Shown here: in pieces, positions 27,698 through 35,050 of the stretch
Position numbering within the stretch: position 1 is the first letter of the stretch
Layout: each line of letters starts with the position of its first letter
Assembly (NCBI GenBank): GCA_949283775.1
Contig: CASDTU010000002.1
Coordinates: 1-48,866, forward strand
Origin: an uncultured Bacillota bacterium
GTDB taxonomy: Bacteria > Bacillota > Clostridia > Christensenellales > Borkfalkiaceae
Length of the DNA: 48,866 nt
Reading direction: 5' to 3'
Translations under genes and position numbers: made by a program
Notes under the pieces: generated by a model
What the model was told of the DNA's origin: nothing
What the model saw: only the letters and a program-made list of their open reading frames with translations
Database searches by the model: none

Positions 27698-28729
27698 TTA
27701 GAACAAAGAATAATCTTTGTTGTACAGACGCACCAACGTGTTTGTACCGAAAATCATTATAAATCCAAGAAGTGTCTGGAATAAACTGACTGCCGCGGCA
27801 GTCCCGTAATCCGGCGCCGACCCTGCCCCCGCATTCGTAACGGAGCGGAACAAATACGTTTCAATAATATCCAAAGAATCCATCAATGCATAGTTTGTCG
27901 TACCGATTACGGCATGAATCAACTGAAAATCACCGTAGAAAATTCTTCCGATACTGAACAAAGACAAAATAATAATTGTGGGCAACAAAAGCGGTACAGT
28001 GATCTTAATCATACAAGAACCGCGCCCGGCACCGTCGATCGCCGCCGCTTCATAGATCTCGCGGTCAATACCGGAAATAACCGCCAAATACACAATCAAA
28101 TTGTATCCTACGCCTTTCCAAATATAGGCAAATACGATTATTCCGACCCAAGGTCCCGGCGTATCATAAAACATAACGGGAGCAAAACCCATGCTCTCAA
28201 ATAATGCATTGATTACGCCTCTGTTATTGTTCAGCATTAGGTCCAAAAACCTCGCAACTAACAATACCGATAAAAATGTAGGAAGGAACAATATGTTTTG
28301 ATATATCTTTTTCCCTTTTGCACTGTTCATTTCATTCAACAAAAGCGCAAACAATACACTGCTAAAAGTTCCGAAAACCAAATTCGTTATATTGATCAGG
28401 AACGTATTGCGCGTACAACGCCAAAAATAGGGTCCTTCAAAAAACGCAATAAAGTTTTCGAAACCGATCCACTCGTTATGAAACAAACCGCCCGTTATCG
28501 TGTATCTTTGAAAAGCCAAAAAGATTCCGGGCATCGCCATATATGAAAATAAGAAAAACAGCACGACCGCAGGCAATACCATAACATAATATTGCCAATT
28601 CTTTAAAACACGAAAAAACTTGTTATTTCGCATTTTTTTTACTGCCTGAGCACTCGTCGAATTCATACCGATCGACGCTTCGGCTGTCTGACTCGTTTCA
28701 TTTACGTCTGTCCTGATATCGTTGCTCAT
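27698..28729 (-). CDS. Sugar ABC transporter permease, LplB/YteP type
   Basis: A 343-aa permease with six predicted membrane helices and an extended hydrophilic N-terminus (about 40 residues), as usual for the first permease of this importer class. The ATPase-contacting EAA loop appears as EIYEAAAIDGAGRGSCMIKITVPLL. The C-terminal NTLVRLYNKDYSLF ending is very typical of LplB/YteP proteins. AGGAGG precedes the ATG. It is the first of the three importer genes and follows an intercistronic hairpin after the 1180-aa surface protein gene. Confidence 0.93.
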   Translation of the reverse strand: MSNDIRTDVNETSQTAEASIGMNSTSAQAVKKMRNNKFFRVLKNWQYYVMVLPAVVLFFLFSYMAMPGIFLAFQRYTITGGLFHNEWIGFENFIAFFEGPYFWRCTRNTFLINITNLVFGTFSSVLFALLLNEMNSAKGKKIYQNILFLPTFLSVLLVARFLDLMLNNNRGVINALFESMGFAPVMFYDTPGPWVGIIVFAYIWKGVGYNLIVYLAVISGIDREIYEAAAIDGAGRGSCMIKITVPLLLPTIIILSLFSIGRIFYGDFQLIHAVIGTTNYALMDSLDIIETYLFRSVTNAGAGSAPDYGTAAAVSLFQTLLGFIMIFGTNTLVRLYNKDYSLF

Positions 28730-28759
28730 ACTCCTCCTAACTCCGCTTTAACAATTTTT

Positions 28760-28790
28760 TTCCCAGCCCTGCCTTCGGCAAGGCTGGGAA
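28760..28790 (-). other. Intercistronic hairpin between surface protein and permease genes
   Basis: A 12-bp stem (28762-28773 with 28777-28788) and a 3-base loop. The single non-Watson-Crick position is a G-U pair only in minus-strand RNA, matching the direction of the operon. A-rich rather than T-rich sequence follows, so it is better read as an mRNA stability or processing element than as a terminator. Confidence 0.65.
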
Positions 28791-28804
28791 CTTTTTCTGC
28801 ACTC

Positions 28805-31800
28805 TTATTTGTTTTTAATCGTCTTTTTCCCGATTACCACAACAAAAGCTGCTACACATACCAAGGAGAGAACCAATACGGCATTCAAACCAACCACGCC
28901 GCTGCATCCGCCGCCCTTCTGCGTATCGCTGCCGCCATCGCCGCCGGACGTCGATTTCTCCGCCACCGTCAACTTAAACTCGCCGTTGCTTGCATTGTTC
29001 GCTTCATCGATCGCTATTACCTTGATCGTATACTCTCCGGCTTTTTTCGGCGTAAATTTGTTGTCTTCCAGCGTTACCGTGTTATTGTCCGGATCCAAAA
29101 CCGTAAGACGAACGATAATATCTTCTGCCGCAGAAGCATTGTCCGTAACGGGAGGAGGCGTCAACGTAACTCCTTTCCCTACCGTAGCATCTTTCGGCAA
29201 AGTCATTTCACCGATAACCGGAGCTACGTCATCGATCGCCGTAATCGTAAACATCTGCTTCAACGTACCGTTTTCGTTGGAAGCCGTAATCGTTACCATG
29301 TAATTTCCGCGCTTTGTCGGCGTAAACGTCTTGCCGTTCACTTCGACCGCATTGTAATCGGGGCCGATGATGCTGAGCGTATAATCGACGAATTCGCGAT
29401 CATTGTAATCGTAAGCAAGATTATCGCTGAACGTGTACGGCTGCGAGCATTCGATTTCATTGTTTTCGGGCAACGCGCGTTTGTACAGCATCGGGCCGTC
29501 CGCATAGTACGCCGCGCCTTCAACCGCATAATTATCCGGTTCAGGGAGCGAACTTGCATCAATATTCGATGCGGTAATAGATGACGACAACGCAGGTTCG
29601 GTGCTGCCGCCCGCAAAATACACGGTCGCAGTGTCGTCTTCTGCTATAAATTTAATATTGTCGAGATAAATCGTTATTTTCTCGCCCACCGCTGCGCTCG
29701 TCTTGACCACGATAAAGATATCCGCAATACCCTGTGTCGCAGAGCCGCTGTCGTACGGAATCTCGCGGGTGTACCAATCGGACAACTTGTCGCTAAGATC
29801 TGCATCCGTAGCAAGCGCAACGCCGTCTGTATCTGTTTCACTTCCGGTCAGCAAAGCATTCCAACCGATCGAAGATGTATTATCGCCATACGCATTCGCA
29901 TATCCGACACCGGCTATAGGAGAATCCATTTTAATATCGAAAGAGAACGTTCCTTTTCCGGGGATTGCCTTTTGCTGCCAGCCGAAGAGACGGATCGTCA
30001 ACTCTTTTGCCGTATCGGCCGCACGGTGCGTTTCCGGAACGGAAATTTCAACCTTGATTGCGTTATTTTGCGTTCCATCTAAGGAAGTAGCAAGCGCATA
30101 GCCGCCCGGTGTAGGAGGATTGTTCGCCGCAAATATCGAAGGAGCCTGCGTTGTCTGCATACCGTTATAATATACATTTACGATTCCGTCGTCGCTTTCA
30201 AAATAAATATCGCGCAAATACACTTCGATATATTCGCCGACAGCCGCCGTCGTATCGACATACAAAACCATGTCGCACATCGCGCCGACGCCCGTATAGC
30301 AAGTGGGTACCGGAACGGAACGAGCATACCAACCTGAATTGCCGTCCGCATCCTGCAATTTTTCGGTCAAGTCCGCCGTTGCGGTAAAAGGAATTCCTTC
30401 AACGTCCTTTTCGTTTCCGGTCAAACCGCTGCCGGTCGCCGAGAATTTGCCCCATCCTGCAACACCGTTGCCGTCACCGAGGAAGTCGATCATACCTACA
30501 CCCGGAATCGGATCCGGCATATAGATCGAATAATTGATCGTATCTCTCGCACCGATCGCAGGGCCTTCCAACCACGTGAATACGCGTATCTCCGCCGTTT
30601 TACGAATGCCTTCCTCACGCAGTTCTTCCGGAACGTACAGTTTCAATTTCGTGACCATGCCCTCGATCGCGGAAATATTGAGCGTAAGTTCTTGGGGTAT
30701 CGTCTCACCCATGAAGTTCACCGCTGAAAATTTCATCGTATATTCGCCGGGCACGTCAGTCAGGAATGCATAATCGGCACTGCTTGTACCGGTCAGACCT
30801 TCCGTTACAGGTACGCCGCCCTTGCTGATCTTAACGGTATATTCCGTTACGCCGTTTACAGGATCGGTAAACACGACCTTCGACAAATCGTATGCCGTTC
30901 CGATCTCCCCTACGCCGTACAATGTTCCGTCTTCTTTTTCAGCAAGTTCCAATCCGGAAATATCGATATTCATTACGCCGACGCGAATGGTTACCGGCGC
31001 TGCGCTGACTGTCTTTTCCGCATTGTCAGGATCTGTATACGTATACTGCACCACATAATCGCCGTAATCGGCAGGAGTGAAAGTAAATCCGCTTTCCACC
31101 GAAGTTACCGCGACGTTCGTATCGTTGAACGTTACCACCGGCGTGATCGGGAAACGCTGATCCTTATAATATGCCGAAATCGCAGGCAACGTAATTTCTG
31201 ATTTATCCTCATACAGTCGCGCGATCACGTCTGTATCCGCTTCAAAAATAAACGGAACCGCAGGATCGACCGTCCAAAGATATAACACCGCGTTTGTTTC
31301 CAAATCGCCCTTCATTGCTTTAAGTTCCACTCGGTATTTACCCATCGCGGAAAAATTGACAACAAAATTATTGACGGCGATCTCTTCTCCGATTACATCG
31401 TTCTCGCCCAGCGTATATACCTTCGCTTCCGTAAGCGTTGCACCGTCCAGATCGGTGATTTCACTCAAATTCAAATCACGGTTGATGCCTTGCACGGGGC
31501 TGGGGAAACTCAAAGTTGCCGGAGCAACGTTTTCCACGTATTCTGCCGTCGTCTTGATTCTCCGTACGTTTTCTTCCGTACCTTCCGTTACAATGGACGT
31601 AGCAGGATCCCCTTCCGGAGGAGCATACATATAGTTGTCTTCCGGATCCGCACATTCGCTCAATTTTGTGGGGAAGTTGTAAATGCTGATCGAGTAAGCC
31701 GTATCGGTCGTACCCTTGAAGAAGCAATAGTTTACGATACCGCCGTTTTCATCCAAAATTCTTGCATTTTTGATATAGACCGTAAGTTTTTCATAGGGAA

Positions 31801-32347
31801 TCGGCGATTTCGCTTCCAGCATGGTTACCCAGTGCGAGCTAGCCAATCCGCCGTTGTCGACCGTCAAAAACTGACCGAATTCGATCTCTCTGGAATACCA
31901 GCCGTTTCCGATATAATCGGTCATGTCCGCATGCGATTGCGCACTAATACCGTTTTGGTCTACTTCTTCCGTAAAACGTAAATCCCATGAACGCCATTCG
32001 CCGCCCTGTTCAGCGCCTCCAAAGAAACCTAAACCGGGTATGGGCGTGGGAGAATACACGTCATAAGCAAGTTTGTATCCGGGCTTCAATCCCTGGTTAC
32101 CGTCTCCGATCCAGTTAAAAAAGCTGATACCTCTGTTAATAACCGTACCGGCAGGCAGCGAACCGCCCACTTGCGCCTCTTCAGGAATGTAAAATTCCAC
32201 TTTGATGGTCGTTTCGGCTTTTGTCTCGTCGTAGTCCAATGCGTGCACTTTCGTATCGTTCATCATGAACGTCGCAGCAAGAAGCACAAACGATGCGGCC
32301 AATAAGAAAACCAAACCAAATAAGAATGTCTTCCTAACTTTGCTCAT
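28805..32347 (-). CDS. Large surface protein with triplicated carbohydrate-binding-like module
   Basis: An 1180-aa exported, membrane-anchored protein of a family I do not recognise. A signal peptide (about 1-36, ending KVHA) is followed by three related modules of about 170-200 residues (about 45-225, 570-740 and 775-935). Each starts with an IKVE- or KLKLYVPE-like strand and contains PIPG(V/L)G, a GWYSRE/GWYARS/DWYTRE segment, and a VTVYI(K/R)(D/N) end strand, suggesting a beta-sandwich CBM. Ig-like domains lie between and after them (about 260-560 and 950-1135). A Gly-rich linker with GGGCSG precedes a C-terminal helix and a KKTIKNK tail. SD AAGGAGAGG precedes the ATG. Glycan capture at the cell surface is inferred. 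Confidence 0.72.
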   Translation of the reverse strand: MSKVRKTFLFGLVFLLAASFVLLAATFMMNDTKVHALDYDETKAETTIKVEFYIPEEAQVGGSLPAGTVINRGISFFNWIGDGNQGLKPGYKLAYDVYSPTPIPGLGFFGGAEQGGEWRSWDLRFTEEVDQNGISAQSHADMTDYIGNGWYSREIEFGQFLTVDNGGLASSHWVTMLEAKSPIPYEKLTVYIKNARILDENGGIVNYCFFKGTTDTAYSISIYNFPTKLSECADPEDNYMYAPPEGDPATSIVTEGTEENVRRIKTTAEYVENVAPATLSFPSPVQGINRDLNLSEITDLDGATLTEAKVYTLGENDVIGEEIAVNNFVVNFSAMGKYRVELKAMKGDLETNAVLYLWTVDPAVPFIFEADTDVIARLYEDKSEITLPAISAYYKDQRFPITPVVTFNDTNVAVTSVESGFTFTPADYGDYVVQYTYTDPDNAEKTVSAAPVTIRVGVMNIDISGLELAEKEDGTLYGVGEIGTAYDLSKVVFTDPVNGVTEYTVKISKGGVPVTEGLTGTSSADYAFLTDVPGEYTMKFSAVNFMGETIPQELTLNISAIEGMVTKLKLYVPEELREEGIRKTAEIRVFTWLEGPAIGARDTINYSIYMPDPIPGVGMIDFLGDGNGVAGWGKFSATGSGLTGNEKDVEGIPFTATADLTEKLQDADGNSGWYARSVPVPTCYTGVGAMCDMVLYVDTTAAVGEYIEVYLRDIYFESDDGIVNVYYNGMQTTQAPSIFAANNPPTPGGYALATSLDGTQNNAIKVEISVPETHRAADTAKELTIRLFGWQQKAIPGKGTFSFDIKMDSPIAGVGYANAYGDNTSSIGWNALLTGSETDTDGVALATDADLSDKLSDWYTREIPYDSGSATQGIADIFIVVKTSAAVGEKITIYLDNIKFIAEDDTATVYFAGGSTEPALSSSITASNIDASSLPEPDNYAVEGAAYYADGPMLYKRALPENNEIECSQPYTFSDNLAYDYNDREFVDYTLSIIGPDYNAVEVNGKTFTPTKRGNYMVTITASNENGTLKQMFTITAIDDVAPVIGEMTLPKDATVGKGVTLTPPPVTDNASAAEDIIVRLTVLDPDNNTVTLEDNKFTPKKAGEYTIKVIAIDEANNASNGEFKLTVAEKSTSGGDGGSDTQKGGGCSGVVGLNAVLVLSLVCVAAFVVVIGKKTIKNK

Positions 32348-32375
32348 CTTCCTCTCCTTTTAAAATTTATTTTAC

Positions 32376-32433
32376 CGTCAAATGGATTTTTCGCAATAAA
32401 ATTGCGAAAAAAGGGAGCTCCCTTTTTTTGACG
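32376..32433 (-). other. Nested inverted repeats (three-way junction) before the surface protein gene
   Basis: An outer 7-bp stem (32376-32382 with 32427-32433) encloses two hairpins. One has an 11-bp stem (32387-32397 with 32401-32411). The other has GGG/CCC plus A/T-run arms (32407-32415 with 32420-32428). Read on the minus strand, the second hairpin comes first and looks terminator-like, with a T-run after it. It lies 28 bp upstream of the 1180-aa gene and may tune expression between the two surface protein genes. Confidence 0.65.
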
Positions 32434-32479
32434 ATCTTGCCGTTTCATAAGTCTTTCATCGATATTTTGATGAAATTAT

Positions 32480-33760
32480 TTATTCCGGATTTTGTACAGA
32501 ACCATCTTTCTTGTTCGCTTCTTTTCTCTTTTTTATCTTCTCTTTGATGTCATTCCAATTGACATAGACAAAGGTGAAGGCAGAGAAAACGATCACAAAT
32601 CCAACAAACCCTAAAATATAAGGAACAATGCTGCCGTCCTTCGTCCGCACTTTAAAATCTGCATATTGAAACACTTTTACCGCCACCGGATCGGACAGCC
32701 CTCTGTAAGCCGTGATCCGATAAATATAATCTGTATTCTGCGTCAGCTTCGAATCACTGTAATAAGACGTCGCCTTGGTTTTATAGGTAACGCTTTTTTC
32801 CAGATTGGAATCATCCCCCTTGAAACGCTCCAGCACATACCCTTCATAGTCATAGTTTGCGTAATCTTTCACATCCCAGTTGATGCTGATCTTGGAATAA
32901 GCGACCGATTCTTCCGTAGCGGCATAGGCCGAAGGGACCTGATCATAATCGTAAAATAAACTCTCTCCGAACTGATACAGAGTGATAGCCGTTTCTGTTT
33001 TGTCCGGATTGACGATCTCCAAACTCAAATATGCCGGCGCGCTCTGCAACGTCTTTACTTTTTCCAACATATTAGCGCAACTCTCCGCCAAAATTTCGTA
33101 ATCCTCGTCCAAGATCATCGATTTATTGCTGCGGAAAAATAAAAAGTCTACCAAACTTCCGTCCATTACGCCGGGTATGTTGTTCGCATATTTCTGCGAA
33201 GTACCGATCGCTGCCTGTATCCCGTTTCTCCCCGTCTCCAAAGATGTCTGCGTATCGTCCTTTTGATCTAAGGAGTTTTTCAAAAACGAACATTTGGTAT
33301 ATTCCATCGTTTCCGAAACTTCCCCTGCCGACGATACATATTCCAGATTCGCCGTAAATTTTTCATCTGCAAATGTATCAAAAGCGATCCGCAAATAATT
33401 TTGCGCCTTGATGTTTTCTGCATCCGAAATATTGATATAGATCTTTAAATTTGCATTTTCCGCAGAGTTCAACGCCAAACTAAACTTCAAATCCGAAAAT
33501 TTTGTGGTCTTTTTATATCCCAGCAAAAGATTTTCCGAAGAGCTCTTTACGGATATACCCGTATTTGTATCGTTTTTCTCGATCTCTGCCGAGCCCGCTT
33601 GTGAAGTAAAACAGTCTGCACCCGCACCTTCTATGCTGGTAATATCTCCCCCGCTTTCCGTTTCTGCTAAAACTGTTCCTATTCCGCTAAAAAGCAACAA
33701 AGTCAGCAGCAAAGAAAGTATCATAACAAACTTTCTTTTCTTACTTTTGATTTTAAGCAT
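32480..33760 (-). CDS. Membrane-anchored surface protein with fibronectin type III-like domain
   Basis: A 426-aa exported protein, first gene of the large operon. A signal peptide (about 1-32, TVLA-ETE) is followed by a beta-rich domain (about 40-270) of unknown family, then a fibronectin type III-like domain (about 275-370, with KISINWDVKDY and YVLERF and DYIYRITAYRG). A single membrane helix (about 382-404) and a strongly basic cytoplasmic tail (KEKIKKRKEANKK) follow. The ATG at 33760 has GAGGTGAGG upstream and its promoter lies at 33791-33819. It could be a scaffold or a glycan-binding partner of the 1180-aa protein. I see no catalytic signature. Confidence 0.75.
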   Translation of the reverse strand: MLKIKSKKRKFVMILSLLLTLLLFSGIGTVLAETESGGDITSIEGAGADCFTSQAGSAEIEKNDTNTGISVKSSSENLLLGYKKTTKFSDLKFSLALNSAENANLKIYINISDAENIKAQNYLRIAFDTFADEKFTANLEYVSSAGEVSETMEYTKCSFLKNSLDQKDDTQTSLETGRNGIQAAIGTSQKYANNIPGVMDGSLVDFLFFRSNKSMILDEDYEILAESCANMLEKVKTLQSAPAYLSLEIVNPDKTETAITLYQFGESLFYDYDQVPSAYAATEESVAYSKISINWDVKDYANYDYEGYVLERFKGDDSNLEKSVTYKTKATSYYSDSKLTQNTDYIYRITAYRGLSDPVAVKVFQYADFKVRTKDGSIVPYILGFVGFVIVFSAFTFVYVNWNDIKEKIKKRKEANKKDGSVQNPE

Positions 33761-33790
33761 CCTATTACCTCACCTCTTAATCTTGGTTTA

Positions 33791-33819
33791 ATTTTATAAT
33801 AACTTTTTTCACTCGTCAA
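33791..33819 (-). promoter_or_regulatory. Promoter of the large carbohydrate operon
   Basis: TTGACG (33819-33814), a 17-bp spacer and TAAAAT (33796-33791) on the minus strand. The -35 box sits in ATGGATATTGAC, which recurs at the promoter of the 38421 operon. Confidence 0.72.
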
Positions 33820-33869
33820 TATCCATTTTTAATTTTTTCTTCTGTTTTTTTTATATTTTTTTTAAAAAC

Positions 33870-33885
33870 ATAACATATTTTTAAA
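33870..33885 (-). promoter_or_regulatory. Shared upstream element, copy A
   Basis: TTTAAAAATATGTTAT on the minus strand, 50 bp upstream of the -35 box. It matches copy B at 38531-38546 at 15 of 16 positions with almost the same distance to -35. A possible activator site. Confidence 0.5.
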
Positions 33886-33900
33886 CTTCATATCAAATAC

Positions 33901-33929
33901 TTGCCTTTCTTTTCCTTTTCGTCTATAAT
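33901..33929 (+). promoter_or_regulatory. Promoter of the GntR/LacI-type regulator gene
   Basis: TTGCCT (33901-33906), a 17-bp spacer and perfect TATAAT (33924-33929). Transcription should start near 33936, at the first of two direct repeats. Confidence 0.75.
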
Positions 33930-33934
33930 ACAGT

Positions 33935-33969
33935 TTGAGGAAATTTGTCCATAAAAATTGAGGAAATTT
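33935..33969 (+). promoter_or_regulatory. Putative operator: tandem TTGAGGAAATTT repeats
   Basis: TTGAGGAAATTT occurs at 33935-33946 and 33958-33969, 23 bp apart (about two helical turns). The first is at the expected transcription start, and the second overlaps the Shine-Dalgarno of the regulator gene. This is a plausible autoregulatory site. Confidence 0.5.
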
Positions 33970-33973
33970 ACCA

Positions 33974-35050
33974 ATGAAAAAATATGAAATTATTATAAAA
34001 GACATAAAAAAACAGATAAAAAACGGAATCCTGAAAAGCGGAGACAAGCTCCCGACCGAAAAAGAATACGAAAAAATTTACGGAGTGAGCCGCATCACCG
34101 TTCAAACTGCCATGCAAAAGCTGAAAGACGAAAACATCATTTTCAGGCGCGCCGGATCCGGCTCCTACCTGGCCGATATTCCTATGCCTTCTTCCGCAGA
34201 AAAAAATTTTATCACTTTCATCTGTTATAACTCCGTCAATGAACTGATGAGCATCATTGAAGGCGCAAATTGCGTCATTGAAAAAAATAATCTCTATATT
34301 TCCATGAAAATTACAAACGGAAATCCCGACGTGGAACACGAAGCTGTCCTCTCATCCATCGAAAAAGGCACGCGGGGTATTTTGATCTTTCCCACCGAAC
34401 AGGAAAAAGAAAAAAATATCATGTTCCTGCAAGATCTCGTCATTAAAAAATTTCCGATCGTCTTCATCGACCGCAACCCGCTGAAAAATTACTGCAATTT
34501 TGTCTCTTCCAACAACTATATGGGCGCGCGGCTGGTTACCGAACACCTCATCCGGTACGGACACAAAAACATCTGCTACATAAACGCGGGCGTCCTGCAG
34601 CCTCTGCAAGACCGCATCCGCGGTTTCCACGAAGCGCTGCGATATGCCAACTTGCCGATCAATAAGGATTCGGTCCTCTACATCAAAGATCCGATCACTT
34701 CCCAATATTCCGATTTTTCCGATATCGATTCTTCTTTGGTCAAAATCTTCAAAAAAGAGAACCATCCCACCGCTTTGGTTTGCTGCAACGACCTGATCGC
34801 GCTCCACTGCATCAAACAGCTCCGCGCCATGCATTTTAAAATCCCGGAAGACGTCTCCGTTACCGGTTACGACAATATTTTACAGGCCGCCAGCAGCAGC
34901 TACCGTCTTACTACCATCGATCAGGACTTCTTCGGCATCGGACACACCGCCGCTACCCTTCTTCTGAATTATATCGAAAACAAACAGCAAATTTCAAACA
35001 TTCTCATCGATCCGAGATTGATCATTCGCGGAAGCACGAAACGCCTTTGA
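33974..35050 (+). CDS. GntR-family transcriptional regulator with LacI-type sensor domain
   Basis: A 358-aa AraR-like regulator. An N-terminal GntR winged helix (about 1-70: GDKLPTEKEYEKIYGVSRITVQTAMQKL) is joined to a LacI-type periplasmic-binding-protein-like sensor domain (about 75-355) with the family landmarks GARLVTEHLIRYGH, ALVCCNDLIALHC, VSVTGYDNI and LTTIDQDFFGIGHTAA. The latter normally binds a sugar that changes DNA affinity. It is transcribed away from the large operon and toward the 731-aa gene, with which its 3' end overlaps by 57 bp. GAGG precedes the ATG. It most likely controls both flanking operons and itself; effector unknown. Confidence 0.92.
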   Translation: MKKYEIIIKDIKKQIKNGILKSGDKLPTEKEYEKIYGVSRITVQTAMQKLKDENIIFRRAGSGSYLADIPMPSSAEKNFITFICYNSVNELMSIIEGANCVIEKNNLYISMKITNGNPDVEHEAVLSSIEKGTRGILIFPTEQEKEKNIMFLQDLVIKKFPIVFIDRNPLKNYCNFVSSNNYMGARLVTEHLIRYGHKNICYINAGVLQPLQDRIRGFHEALRYANLPINKDSVLYIKDPITSQYSDFSDIDSSLVKIFKKENHPTALVCCNDLIALHCIKQLRAMHFKIPEDVSVTGYDNILQAASSSYRLTTIDQDFFGIGHTAATLLLNYIENKQQISNILIDPRLIIRGSTKRL

